From the NCBI GenBank assembly GCA_937895345.1, contig CALAWP010000066.1, positions 1-64,000 on the forward strand: a DNA stretch of 64,000 nt. Reading direction: 5' to 3'. This stretch comes from an uncultured Paenibacillus sp. (GTDB lineage Bacteria; Bacillota; Bacilli; Paenibacillales; Paenibacillaceae). How positions within the stretch are numbered: the first letter of the stretch is position 1; each line of letters starts with the position of its first letter. The notes below the pieces were generated by a model. That model was not told the DNA's origin. It saw nothing but the letters and a program-made list of their open reading frames with translations, and did not search any database. The position numbers and the translations under genes are program-made. Below, piece by piece: positions 7,283-15,796 of the stretch.

Positions 7283-9889
7283 TTATTCCGTAACGGCCGG
7301 CAGCTTGGCGTCGATAAAGTCGATCATCGACCGCGCCGTCACGCGTCCGGCCGCCGCGGGAGCGCTGCTTGGCTGACCCGCTTCGCGCTTGCGGAACTCG
7401 ACGACCTTCGGCAAGCCCGGAATGAGGTCGAAGAAGTTGTCCGAGAACAATCCTTCCCGCTCCGCCGTCAGCCAGACCGCCTTGGCGAGCGTGTCCGTCT
7501 CCAGACGGAACGCCGTGCCGCCGCTTCCCTCGATTTCCGTTGCCGTAATGGATGCCGGAACCAATCGAAGCTCCTTGTCGGGAACAAAATAATACGGTTG
7601 CCCGCACGTTCCGCCGTCAGGCAGCGTCAGCTCGGCGTACAGCACGACGCTGCCCGGCTCGCGTTCCGCCAGCCACTCGCTCTCGGACAGCCGGGCGACC
7701 GCCGCCGCTCCGTTCTCCCCGACCGATGCCGGCATCTCCTGCGAGCGAAGAAGATTGCCGTTCAGCTCATATAGCGACACCGTCAACGTCCCGGATACGG
7801 GAGCGAGGCTGTCATTGACCAGATGGACGGAAATGTCCCCCGCTTCCGAACGCTCGAACGAAACGAGCAAGTCCGCAAAGCTGTTTTTTGCGACATATTG
7901 CAGCGCCTTCCACTTGCCGTAATAGTCCATCCCCGCCCAGGACGCCACCGGCCAGCAATCGTTCATCTGCCAGTACAGCGTGCCCATGCAATACGGCTTG
8001 TTGCGGCGATGCGCTTCGATCGCCATCTTCATCGCTTCCCCTTGAAGCACCTGGCTCATATACAGGAACGAAGGGAAATCCTTCGGTTCGTTCATATAGA
8101 TGTCCATATACTGCTTGATCAGCCGGTTGCCGTCGCCGTTTTTTTGATGGGCCCGCATCACCTTCGAATCAAGCGCCAAATCGTCCACCGTCGCAAAGGT
8201 CATGACCGTATCGTATTCCGGGAACGATTGGAAGCCGTATTCGCTCATAAACCGGCCGACCTTCACGTTGTAGTTTTCGAACGGCTCTACCGCATGCCAT
8301 ACGCCCCAGTAATGAATATCCCCTTCCTTCGTCAGCGGATGGGAGTGCTGCTTAATATCTCCCGTCAGCGACACGAGAGGGGAAGACGGCCAATAGTCGA
8401 TGTCCGGCGCATACGATTGAACGACCTCCGGCAAAATGTCATGGAAGATCCGCTCGTATCCCGCCCAAATCGTCTCCCGCTGCTCGGCCGTATAGTTCTT
8501 TTTCCAGCCCCAGCCGCCGTTCTCGTCGTATTGGGCCCACGCGGAGTCGATCTCGTTGTTGCCGCACCACAGCACGATGGACGGGTGGTTGCGCAGCCGC
8601 TTGACGTTGTCGACCGCCTCCAGACGGACGCTGTCCAGAAACGCCTCGTCGGAAGGATACATGCTGCACGCAAACATGAAATCCTGCCAGACCATGATGC
8701 CGTATTCGTCGCAAAGCTCGTAGAACGCCGGCTGCTCGTAAATGCCGCCGCCCCATACTCGCAGCATGTTCATGTTCGATTCGGCCGCCGATACGATTTC
8801 GTGCCGGTACCGGTCGACGGTGACGTCGGTAATGAAGCTGTCGTTCGGAATATGGTTGGCGCCCTTGGCGAACACCGGCACCCCGTTCAGCTCAAAATAA
8901 AAACTTGCGCCCTGCTCATCCTTCTCCCTCACGAGCCGGACCGACCGGAGACCGGTGCGCACCGACCGGCTGGCCGCCGCATCCGCCGAACCTTCCAGTC
9001 GCAGCTCCGCGTTGAATGTATACAAATGAGCGTCCCCGAAGCCTCGGCACCACCACAGCTTCGGATCGGCGATGTCGACCTGCAGCTGAACGGAATTAGC
9101 ACCCCGCTTCAATTGAACGGACTGCTCCCAAGCGAACGTCTCCGCATCGCCTTGGGCGGCGGAATCGCCCGAAGCGGCGGCGGTCAGCCGAATCGTGCCT
9201 TCCCGCTCGTTCAGGCTTTCGATTTCCGCTTCGACGGTCAAGCTTGCCAGCTCCGCCGTCACCCGGTTCTGACGGACGAACAAGTCTGTAATCCGGCACG
9301 TCTGCCAGCCGGCAATCCGCGCCTCGCGCCATATGCCGCTCGTGACGAAGCGCGGTCCCCAGTCCCAGCCGTAATGGTACGGCGCTTTCCGGGCAAATAC
9401 GCTGATCTTGTCGCCGCCCAGCCCGCCCAGCTCGGACTGGTCGTTCGCCGCGGGCAGGTTGTAGCCCAGCTTGGCGATCTTCGGCAAATCTTCCTGCACC
9501 GGCGACCGGAACCGGATATGAACCACATTGTCCTTCTCCTTAACGAGCCCCTTCACATTCGCGCTCCACCGGCGGAACATATTGTCGCAGCTCAGGACGG
9601 CCGTGCCGTTAACCGTAACGTCGGCATAAGTGTCCAGCCCGTCGAACTGAAGCTCGATCGCCGGCATCCGAAACAGCTCGCTCGGCACATCGAAACGCGT
9701 TTCGTATTCCCAATCCAACTTGTCGATCCATTGCAAATCGTGTTCGTTCGTCGCAACAAAGGGATGCTCGATCAAACCGTTTTGAAGCAAATCCGTATGG
9801 ACGCAGCCGGGAACGGCGGCCGGCAGCCACTCCTTTTCCTCGCAGGCTTTAAACTTCCAATCTTGCAAAACGATGCTCGTTTCTTTCAT
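7283..9889 (-). CDS. Beta-mannosidase, glycoside hydrolase family 2
   Basis: Removes beta-D-mannose from non-reducing ends of manno-oligosaccharides. The 868-aa length fits GH2 beta-mannosidases: sugar-binding domain (about 1-190), Ig-like domain (about 190-325), then the TIM barrel. Acid/base Glu446 lies in WCGNNEID and nucleophile Glu550 in RFMSEYGFQSF, both typical of the mannosidase branch. There is no signal peptide, so it should act on imported oligosaccharides. The start is the ATG after GAGGAGG; an in-frame ATG seven codons earlier overlaps that site. It is the last gene of the leftward locus. Confidence 0.93.
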   Translation of the reverse strand: MKETSIVLQDWKFKACEEKEWLPAAVPGCVHTDLLQNGLIEHPFVATNEHDLQWIDKLDWEYETRFDVPSELFRMPAIELQFDGLDTYADVTVNGTAVLSCDNMFRRWSANVKGLVKEKDNVVHIRFRSPVQEDLPKIAKLGYNLPAANDQSELGGLGGDKISVFARKAPYHYGWDWGPRFVTSGIWREARIAGWQTCRITDLFVRQNRVTAELASLTVEAEIESLNEREGTIRLTAAASGDSAAQGDAETFAWEQSVQLKRGANSVQLQVDIADPKLWWCRGFGDAHLYTFNAELRLEGSADAAASRSVRTGLRSVRLVREKDEQGASFYFELNGVPVFAKGANHIPNDSFITDVTVDRYRHEIVSAAESNMNMLRVWGGGIYEQPAFYELCDEYGIMVWQDFMFACSMYPSDEAFLDSVRLEAVDNVKRLRNHPSIVLWCGNNEIDSAWAQYDENGGWGWKKNYTAEQRETIWAGYERIFHDILPEVVQSYAPDIDYWPSSPLVSLTGDIKQHSHPLTKEGDIHYWGVWHAVEPFENYNVKVGRFMSEYGFQSFPEYDTVMTFATVDDLALDSKVMRAHQKNGDGNRLIKQYMDIYMNEPKDFPSFLYMSQVLQGEAMKMAIEAHRRNKPYCMGTLYWQMNDCWPVASWAGMDYYGKWKALQYVAKNSFADLLVSFERSEAGDISVHLVNDSLAPVSGTLTVSLYELNGNLLRSQEMPASVGENGAAAVARLSESEWLAEREPGSVVLYAELTLPDGGTCGQPYYFVPDKELRLVPASITATEIEGSGGTAFRLETDTLAKAVWLTAEREGLFSDNFFDLIPGLPKVVEFRKREAGQPSSAPAAAGRVTARSMIDFIDAKLPAVTE

Positions 9890-10043
9890 GAAGGCCTCCT
9901 CATGGCGCATAACTGCAGAACATTATGTTATTATCGTTATGGTATGATTACATATCAAATATTCTCACTAAATAACAAAATGGTCAATCCTAATTTATTG
10001 TTATTTTTGATTCCTTTGTTTGGTTTCGGGAGCAAACGGCAAG

Positions 10044-10071
10044 AAGGCCAGCCGGAACTCCGGCTGGCCAC
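10044..10071 (-). terminator. Intrinsic terminator after the GH43/Fn3 region
   Basis: A 10-bp perfect stem GGCCAGCCGG/CCGGCTGGCC with a 4-nt loop, followed on the minus strand by TTCTTG. The poor T-tract makes strength uncertain. Its place just after the out-of-frame module suggests that module was once the true 3' end of the GH43 gene. Confidence 0.6.
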
Positions 10072-10118
10072 CTCATATGGACAAAGAATCTATTGCCCAA
10101 TATTTTCGCAACGCGGTA

Positions 10119-10413
10119 TTACTTCATGGACTTCCCAACGCTAACCGTAATCGCCTCGCTGAACGTTTCGCCTAAAGCGTTCATCAGCACGCAGCGGTAT
10201 TCGTATACGCCCGGCGCCTTGCCGGAAATCGGCGTGACGGCCTGCTGGGCGTTCGGTGTCGCTTCTTTCAGCGTCTTCGTGTCGATCAATACTCCGTTTT
10301 CGTACAGGCGGTACTCGGAACCGTTCGTGCCCCACCACATATTCATCGCGACGGAATAGTTTCCGTCGCCGTCCCAATTATCGTGGGACAATACCGGCTT
10401 GCCGGGTGCGGCG
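10119..10413 (-). pseudogene. Fibronectin-III-like C-terminal module, out of frame with the GH43 gene
   Basis: This frame encodes about 95 residues beginning APGKPVLSHDNWDGDGN and containing WWGTNGSEYRLYENGVLIDT and SGKAPGVYEYRCVLMNALGE. It is a beta-sandwich module of the type seen at the ends of Paenibacillus carbohydrate enzymes. It has no start codon or ribosome binding site of its own: the open frame begins inside the GH43 3' end in another frame. A small indel near 10405-10425 would fuse it to GH43. It is either a relic or a sequencing artefact. Confidence 0.65.
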
Positions 10414-12006
10414 TCACGCCCTGTATTCGAAATAGTCGAAGTCGGCATGCTTGCGAAAGCCGGTCAAATCCTGGCAGCATAAACCGACGAAGGCTCCCGT
10501 GAACCACCCCTCCGCGCAAGCTTCGTCCGACAACGTGCTGGCATCGAGCACCGGGCCGATCGGCTCGTAACGATCCTCGCCTTCGATCGAATAATAAAAT
10601 TGCAGCTTGTCGCGATCGACCTCGGCGCGCAGCCATATCCGCGCGGCATGCTCCGGAAGCGGCACGAAGCCGGCCGGCTCCTCGTACGCGTTGTTGACGG
10701 CCGACAGGATGCCGATGCATCTCCCGAGCTCGTCGTGATGGGTCACATGCAAATAATAATAGTTTTGCGTATCATACCAGCAAATGAGACCGGCCAGCTG
10801 CTTGTAGACGGTCGGCTCGTATTCCATGCTGGCGCTGGCGGTGAAGACGAAGTCTTCCCACCGCCTGGCAATCAGGCTTTGACGGTATTTCGAGCCGAGC
10901 CCTTCCCGGCCGTACAGGCGCAAATGCCCCGGTCTCGCCGTCAGCGAATAATAGGTCTCGTCCAGCGGAATGCGCAGCGACTGAAAGCGGATGTCCAGCG
11001 TTTCCTGCTCGAAGTCGTCTCTCGCCGGTTTGACCGGAAACGGATGCGGCGGCAGCGCGGGCGCCTCGACTTCCGCATCCGGCAGCACCGTGCCGTTGGC
11101 CAGCCTGAGCCAGCCGTCCTCGGTCCATTCCACCTTCTGAATCGCCGTTTCCCGGCCCAGCGTATATTTGCGCTCGCCTTTCTCGGTCCGGCACTCCAGC
11201 GGGCGGCCGCACAGATGAACCATGTACCACTCGCCCGTCTGCGTTTCCACCAAATCGCCGTGTCCCGCCTTTTGCAGCGGCAGCCCGGGATCGTTTCTGG
11301 ACGTCATCAGCGAATTGCCCTCGTAATATTCATAAGGTCCGAACAAGCTCCGGGAGCGCAAGATCGACTGCCCGTGCCCCTCGCCGGTGCCGGTATCGGC
11401 GGCAAACAAATAATAGTAGCCGTTCCGCTTGTAAATATGAGGGCCCTCGAGGAAAATGTCGCGGCTGGCGTAAATCGTTTGCGCTTCCCCGAGCATCCGC
11501 CGTTCGGAAACCGAATATTCCTGCAGGACGAGATGGCCTTTGTATGGCTTCGTCACCCGGTGATCCGTCACCATGCTGACGATATATTTACGGCCGTCGT
11601 CGTCATGGAACAGAGACGGATCGAAGCCGTAGCTGTTCAGGTATATCGGTTCGGACCAATCGCCCCGTATATCCGTCGCCGTCACCAGGTAGTTATGCGT
11701 ATCGTACATTTTGACATAAAAGGAATTGACGACTGTGTACACCAAATAAAACGTTCCGTTGTCGTAAGTAAGACAAGGCGCCCAGACGCCCTGTGACGCG
11801 CCGACTCCCCGCAAATCGAGCTGGGAGACGCGGTTCAGCGGACGCGCGATCAGCTCCCAATGAATCAGATCTTTGGAGTGGTGGATTTGCACGCCGGGAA
11901 ACCATTCGAAGGTGGACGTCGCAATATAATAATTGTCGCCGACCCGTATAATCGATGGATCCGGATTAAATCCCTTCAATATCGGGTTTATAATTTTGCC
12001 CTTCAT
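10414..12006 (-). CDS. xynB: GH43 beta-xylosidase (possibly with arabinofuranosidase activity)
   Basis: Exo-acting enzyme on xylo-oligosaccharides. The 530-aa protein has the five-bladed propeller with general base Asp16 (NPDPS), pKa-tuning Asp129 (GFDPSLFHDDDG) and acid Glu187 (FLEGPHIYK), followed by the C-terminal beta-sandwich typical of XynB-type xylosidases. It has no signal peptide, so it is cytoplasmic. GAGGAGG precedes the ATG. It is read with GH88 upstream (79-bp gap). The C-terminus ends HADFDYFEYRA, where the family usually ends, but a further module follows out of frame. Xylosidase versus arabinofuranosidase specificity cannot be decided by reading. Confidence 0.9.
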   Translation of the reverse strand: MKGKIINPILKGFNPDPSIIRVGDNYYIATSTFEWFPGVQIHHSKDLIHWELIARPLNRVSQLDLRGVGASQGVWAPCLTYDNGTFYLVYTVVNSFYVKMYDTHNYLVTATDIRGDWSEPIYLNSYGFDPSLFHDDDGRKYIVSMVTDHRVTKPYKGHLVLQEYSVSERRMLGEAQTIYASRDIFLEGPHIYKRNGYYYLFAADTGTGEGHGQSILRSRSLFGPYEYYEGNSLMTSRNDPGLPLQKAGHGDLVETQTGEWYMVHLCGRPLECRTEKGERKYTLGRETAIQKVEWTEDGWLRLANGTVLPDAEVEAPALPPHPFPVKPARDDFEQETLDIRFQSLRIPLDETYYSLTARPGHLRLYGREGLGSKYRQSLIARRWEDFVFTASASMEYEPTVYKQLAGLICWYDTQNYYYLHVTHHDELGRCIGILSAVNNAYEEPAGFVPLPEHAARIWLRAEVDRDKLQFYYSIEGEDRYEPIGPVLDASTLSDEACAEGWFTGAFVGLCCQDLTGFRKHADFDYFEYRA

Positions 12007-12084
12007 ATAGCCCTCCTCGGGAACAGCCGGCGAAGCGCTGCCTTTCCCTCCGCATTGACGTTCGCCGGCGCAGCTTATCGAAAT

Positions 12085-13239
12085 CTACCACAAGTACAAA
12101 TCGTTGCCCTTTAATTTAAAAATAGCTTCCATAAAATAGTAGTCCCCGTAAATGATCGCTTGATGATGGATTTTCGCGTAATAAGCGGCCGTCCCTCTTT
12201 GAAGCAGGGAATCGGAGCTTTCCGACCAGTCGCAGCGCGATTCGTCCAGCGTACGGAGCAGCTTGAGAGCGGCGTTCAAGTAAAGCTTTTTCTCGTATGG
12301 TCCTGCAGCCTTGGCGATTTCAATCAGGCCGCAAGCCGCGATGGCCGCTGCCGTATCGTCCTCCAGCTTCGGTTCTGCCGGCTGCCGGAAGTCGACCGGA
12401 ATGACGCCGTCCTCCGGAATGTTGGCGATAAAATAATGCGCGATCCGCTTGGCCGTTTGCAAATATGCATCCTTGCCCGTACGGATATAGCTCATCATGA
12501 AGCCGTACAGCCCCCAACTCTGGCCTCTCGTCCAGGAGGAACCCTCCGCGAAGCCTTGTCCGCCGTAAGTCCGAACCAGGCCGCCGTTAAACGGATCGAA
12601 TTCGACGATATGGTGGACGGAGCCGTCCGGGCGGACGAAAGCGTCCATCGTCGTATCGGCATGCTTCATCGCCATTTGCCTGAAGCGGGGATCTCCCGTC
12701 TCTTCCGTCGCCCAGTAGAGAAGAGGGATATTGAGCATGCAGTCGATAATCGCCCATCCACGCGTATCGCCTTCCTCCAAGTCGTTCCAGGCGCGGATGA
12801 AACCGCCCGCCAGATTAAAGCGGCCCGCCAGCAAATTCGCCGCATGCAGCGCTCTTTTGCGGGACTCCGGATCTTTCGTCACCCGGTAATTGGCCACGCT
12901 GGTCGGCAGCCACATGAACCCGACGTCATGGTGCAAGCCGTAAAACTCCTGAAAGCAGCGGTCCAGCTTTTGCTCGGATTGCCGGGCAATCTCCTTGTAC
13001 TTGTCGTCACCGGTTTCATGATGCATCAGCCACATCATGCCGCCCCAGAAGCCGTTCGTCCACCAGTTAATGCCGTCCGCCGCGTCGCCGGACGGGTTGC
13101 AGGCGCTCCGGTCGTCATGCGTGCCGTCAATCGTCGTATACGGAATTTTTGCAGCGGACCGTTCGCTGACCCGCTCCATCTTGGCCGTTATTTTGCCGAT
13201 GACTTCATTCAACCAGGCTTGATCGGCAGCGTTTAACAT
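12085..13239 (-). CDS. GH88 unsaturated glucuronyl/galacturonyl hydrolase
   Basis: Removes the 4,5-unsaturated uronic acid that polysaccharide lyases leave on oligosaccharide ends. The 384-aa alpha/alpha-barrel protein carries Asp105 (HHDVGFMWLP) and Asp166 (IIDCMLNIPLL). Their 61-residue spacing equals that of the catalytic Asp88/Asp149 pair known from Bacillus UGL. There is no signal peptide. It implies that a lyase elsewhere produces its substrate, since none is in the window. It is grouped with xynB downstream and the AraC gene upstream. The natural substrate (glucuronyl versus galacturonyl) is open. Confidence 0.9.
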   Translation of the reverse strand: MLNAADQAWLNEVIGKITAKMERVSERSAAKIPYTTIDGTHDDRSACNPSGDAADGINWWTNGFWGGMMWLMHHETGDDKYKEIARQSEQKLDRCFQEFYGLHHDVGFMWLPTSVANYRVTKDPESRKRALHAANLLAGRFNLAGGFIRAWNDLEEGDTRGWAIIDCMLNIPLLYWATEETGDPRFRQMAMKHADTTMDAFVRPDGSVHHIVEFDPFNGGLVRTYGGQGFAEGSSWTRGQSWGLYGFMMSYIRTGKDAYLQTAKRIAHYFIANIPEDGVIPVDFRQPAEPKLEDDTAAAIAACGLIEIAKAAGPYEKKLYLNAALKLLRTLDESRCDWSESSDSLLQRGTAAYYAKIHHQAIIYGDYYFMEAIFKLKGNDLYLW

Positions 13240-13361
13240 GGGGCATCCCTCTTTCCTGTATCGGCCATACAGCCGTTGTCGCGTTCATTATAGCTTCCGG
13301 GCCATGGCAAAAGTGATCGAAATCGGGGCGAAAATGTTGAGATATTGCGATATCTCGCAAC

Positions 13362-13467
13362 ACAAGCGTAAACGGCTGACGCCGTCCTTGGGAGGCGCAG
13401 CTTTCGTTTCGCGTTGACATATAAGCTTAGTACAGGGTGAAGGTGAAACTTACTTTCTTTATATGTC
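13362..13467. repeat. Dispersed ~105-bp structured intergenic element, copy 1
   Basis: Copy 2 lies at 47071-47174 in the same orientation. Two blocks are identical: AAGCGTAAACGGCTGACGCC continuing into GTCCT, and AGCTTTCGTTTCGCGTTGAC. The 3' half diverges in sequence but keeps base pairing. ACATATAAG pairs with CTTTATATGT (one bulge) and encloses a smaller hairpin around a conserved GTGAAA loop. ACGGC/GCCGT forms a further stem. It sits between a leftward terminator and the next leftward gene. Confidence 0.85.
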
Positions 13468-13497
13468 AAAAAAACCTTGCGGCCATCGCCGCAAGGC
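13468..13497 (-). terminator. Intrinsic terminator downstream of the AraC gene
   Basis: Minus strand: GCCTTGCGGC pairs with GCCGCAAGG around a short loop, followed by TTTTTTT. It is about 300 bp after the AraC stop and abuts the structured repeat element. Confidence 0.8.
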
Positions 13498-13800
13498 TTC
13501 ATTCGGCATTGCTCTCATCGGTCGGAGCGGAGTTCGCCGGGTTTATCTTGCAAACTGTTTTCGAGCGCCAGTCGCTTCGTTCCATTCGCTAACGGTCATC
13601 CCGGCAGCTTAGAGCGCTCCTTCTTTAACTCAGTCATTCTAACGGACATAGGCGCACCTTAGAAGACGATATGGGCAATTCATACGGCATTTTTCGTCTC
13701 TAAGCTGCTCTCATGACCATTACGATTGCCCGCTCCCGCTTTGGACTCGCTAAGCCTCTCTCATGACCGTTACATCCGTCCGCCTTTTTCTTTGGCGCCG

Positions 13801-14670
13801 CTACGCTTCTTTACGGTACTTCAACGGAGTCGTTCCGACGACCCGCTTGAACAGCCGGATAAAATAGGACGCATTCGGCACGCCGACCCGAATGCCGATC
13901 TCCTCGACCGGCAGATCCGTCGTTTCCAGCAGCCTGCACGCTTGCTTCATCCGTCTCGCCGTCAAATAGTCGGTCACGCTGCTGCCCGTCTCCTCGCGGA
14001 ATACCTTCGTCACGTAAAACTTCGACAAATGCACCGCTTGCGCCAGTCGGTCCAGGCTGAATTCCTCCGCGTAATGCTCCTCGATCCAGCGAAAGACGGC
14101 CTGGGCGTATTCCGCGCTTCTGCGCAAGGCGCGGTCCCCGTCCTTCTCCGATCTCCCGAGCGGACTGCGGCCGGAGACGCAGGTGAGCAATTGCAGAAAC
14201 AGAAGGAGAAGCTCCTCGGTTTCGCTTCCCGCGCCTCTGCTTCTGGCCTGTTGATAGCCGGCGTAAATCCGCTCGACGTTGTCCGCTTCGCCGGCGAGGT
14301 CGTACGCATGGGCCGCGTGCCGAAGCCGGAACATGTCCCGGTACAAGGCGGCCCGCTTCGGAAAAGGCGTCAGATGCTCCTCCAGAAACGGCGGATCGAA
14401 ATACATGATCGAGCGCCGGTACGGCGATTCCGGACTGACGTCGGCGTAGACGTGATGCAGCTGATACGGCTGAAAGACAAACAGCATCCCCCTCCGGATT
14501 TCATAAGCTTCCCGGTTCATCACGATCGTCCCTTTCCCTTCGTGGACGAACAGTACCTCGCAGACCTGATGCCAATGGTAGTAGCCTTTGAAGTCGCGGA
14601 CGGTGCTCATATTGTAATCCCAAAAGATCGGTTCCCGTCGAAACACGACGGGCTCGAACATTTTACCCAT
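13801..14670 (-). CDS. AraC-family transcriptional regulator with cupin sensor domain
   Basis: 289 aa. The N-terminal jelly-roll (YYHWHQVCEVLFVHEGKGT, later FQPYQLHHVY) is the expected sugar sensor. The C-terminal double helix-turn-helix runs through FSLDRLAQAVHLSKFYVTKV and VEEIGIRVGVPNASYFIRLF. It lies between the GH51/GH43 pair and GH88, all leftward, and is the likely local activator of the hydrolases. The start is at the ATG preceded by GGAG about 10 nt upstream; an ATG seven codons earlier (14691) is also possible. Confidence 0.87.
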   Translation of the reverse strand: MGKMFEPVVFRREPIFWDYNMSTVRDFKGYYHWHQVCEVLFVHEGKGTIVMNREAYEIRRGMLFVFQPYQLHHVYADVSPESPYRRSIMYFDPPFLEEHLTPFPKRAALYRDMFRLRHAAHAYDLAGEADNVERIYAGYQQARSRGAGSETEELLLLFLQLLTCVSGRSPLGRSEKDGDRALRRSAEYAQAVFRWIEEHYAEEFSLDRLAQAVHLSKFYVTKVFREETGSSVTDYLTARRMKQACRLLETTDLPVEEIGIRVGVPNASYFIRLFKRVVGTTPLKYRKEA

Positions 14671-14821
14671 TAGGCCATGTCTCCACATCATCGCAAGATA
14701 TCAACCTTTTCTCATAGACGCCCGGACCGAGTCCATTCCCGCAAACCGCCAAAGCGGGCGAAAGGTATTCGGCGGCCGTCTGGCGTCCATTCCCCCGAAA
14801 CGCGATGCACGAAGGCGGGCG

Positions 14822-15781
14822 TTATTCCACGGACCGGCCGTCGGCCGGCTTGACCTTCATGTCCTTGATCCGGCCGTACTCCTCCAGCGTAATCGGCAGC
14901 ACCGTGCCGTGCTTGAAGCGGTAAGGGAAGCTGAAGCTTTCGTCCGAACGAATAAATCGTCCGCTGTCGATATCGTCCGCAATAAACGGAACATACCCCT
15001 GCCCCTCGCCTTCGACGCCGTAAAAGTCCAGCATCAGGCACCATCTGCCGTCGGGCAGCTTGAATGCGGTCGGCGCTTCGTACACGCATCTGGCGAGCTT
15101 CTCCATCTCCCGGTCGAAAGCTTCGATCCGCTCATAAGCGCCGGTCAAGGTCGTCCCTTTCTCCATAATGATCGCCGCCGGATCCGCCTCGCTCTTTAGA
15201 AACCGGTAATAGACGCCGTTCTCTTCATAAATAGCCGAGTCAATAATGCCGCTCCCGTCCTTCCGGCACAGCATCTGCGGCGCAGAGAACGTCTCGAAGT
15301 CTTTCGTTCTCGAATAATAGATCGCTTTATGGCCGTAACCATTCGAGGCGTGGGCCGACGACCAGTGCAGAACATAATCTCCTCTGCGGCGGTCATAAAT
15401 GATATCGGGCGCCCACAGGCAGCCGAAATCCTCATCCCCCAGCTCGACCATTCGCTGCTCCGACCAGTTCACAAGATCATCCGATTTCCACAGGGACAGA
15501 CATTTGCTGCCTTCCCGGGCAATGTTAGCCCAGCTGCCCTTGTACTTGTCGCGGAAGCAGCCCGCCAGGCACAAATCGGTAGCCAAAATAACAAACTTGC
15601 CGTCGTTCGTTCTCGTTATCGTATGGTCGCGGACGCCTTGGTCGCCCAAGGTGCTCCACAGTACGGGCCGCCCTTCGTTGACGGCTTCCCAATGAAAGCC
15701 GTCCCGGCTGAGCGCAAAATAGACCTGTTCTCCGTCTACCGTTCGTTTCTCTTTAAAATAAACAAACAAATAAGCTTCCAT
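14822..15781 (-). CDS. GH43-like five-bladed propeller glycosidase
   Basis: 319 aa, propeller domain only. WAPDIIYDRRRGDYVLHWSS and GSGIIDSAIY, followed by YEAPTAFKLPDGRW, match the fold and the blade-spaced acidic residues of GH43 proteins. The usual N-terminal DPS motif is less typical here, so the catalytic base is uncertain. It begins 15 bp after the GH51 stop with GGGAGG before the ATG, so the two are cotranscribed. This suggests action on arabinose side chains, by context only. It has no signal peptide. Confidence 0.78.
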   Translation of the reverse strand: MEAYLFVYFKEKRTVDGEQVYFALSRDGFHWEAVNEGRPVLWSTLGDQGVRDHTITRTNDGKFVILATDLCLAGCFRDKYKGSWANIAREGSKCLSLWKSDDLVNWSEQRMVELGDEDFGCLWAPDIIYDRRRGDYVLHWSSAHASNGYGHKAIYYSRTKDFETFSAPQMLCRKDGSGIIDSAIYEENGVYYRFLKSEADPAAIIMEKGTTLTGAYERIEAFDREMEKLARCVYEAPTAFKLPDGRWCLMLDFYGVEGEGQGYVPFIADDIDSGRFIRSDESFSFPYRFKHGTVLPITLEEYGRIKDMKVKPADGRSVE

Positions 15782-15796
15782 TGCGATGCCCTCCCC

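Larger units (their letters stand above)
13240..13800. other. Intergenic region with structured element, terminator and decayed repeats
   Basis: This 560-bp gap holds, from left to right, the GH88 promoter region (including the palindrome TTGCGATATCTCGCAA near 13345), the ~105-bp structured element, a leftward terminator, and 13550-13790 with decayed direct repeats. CTCTCATGACC(A/G)TTAC appears near 13707 and again near 13757, 50 bp apart. No coding frame is convincing. Confidence 0.55.

Noticed and set aside
7823..10144. 773-codon rightward open frame
   Set aside because: It is antisense to the GH2 beta-mannosidase, whose domains and catalytic residues are all in the leftward frame. The GC-rich third positions keep the antisense frame open.
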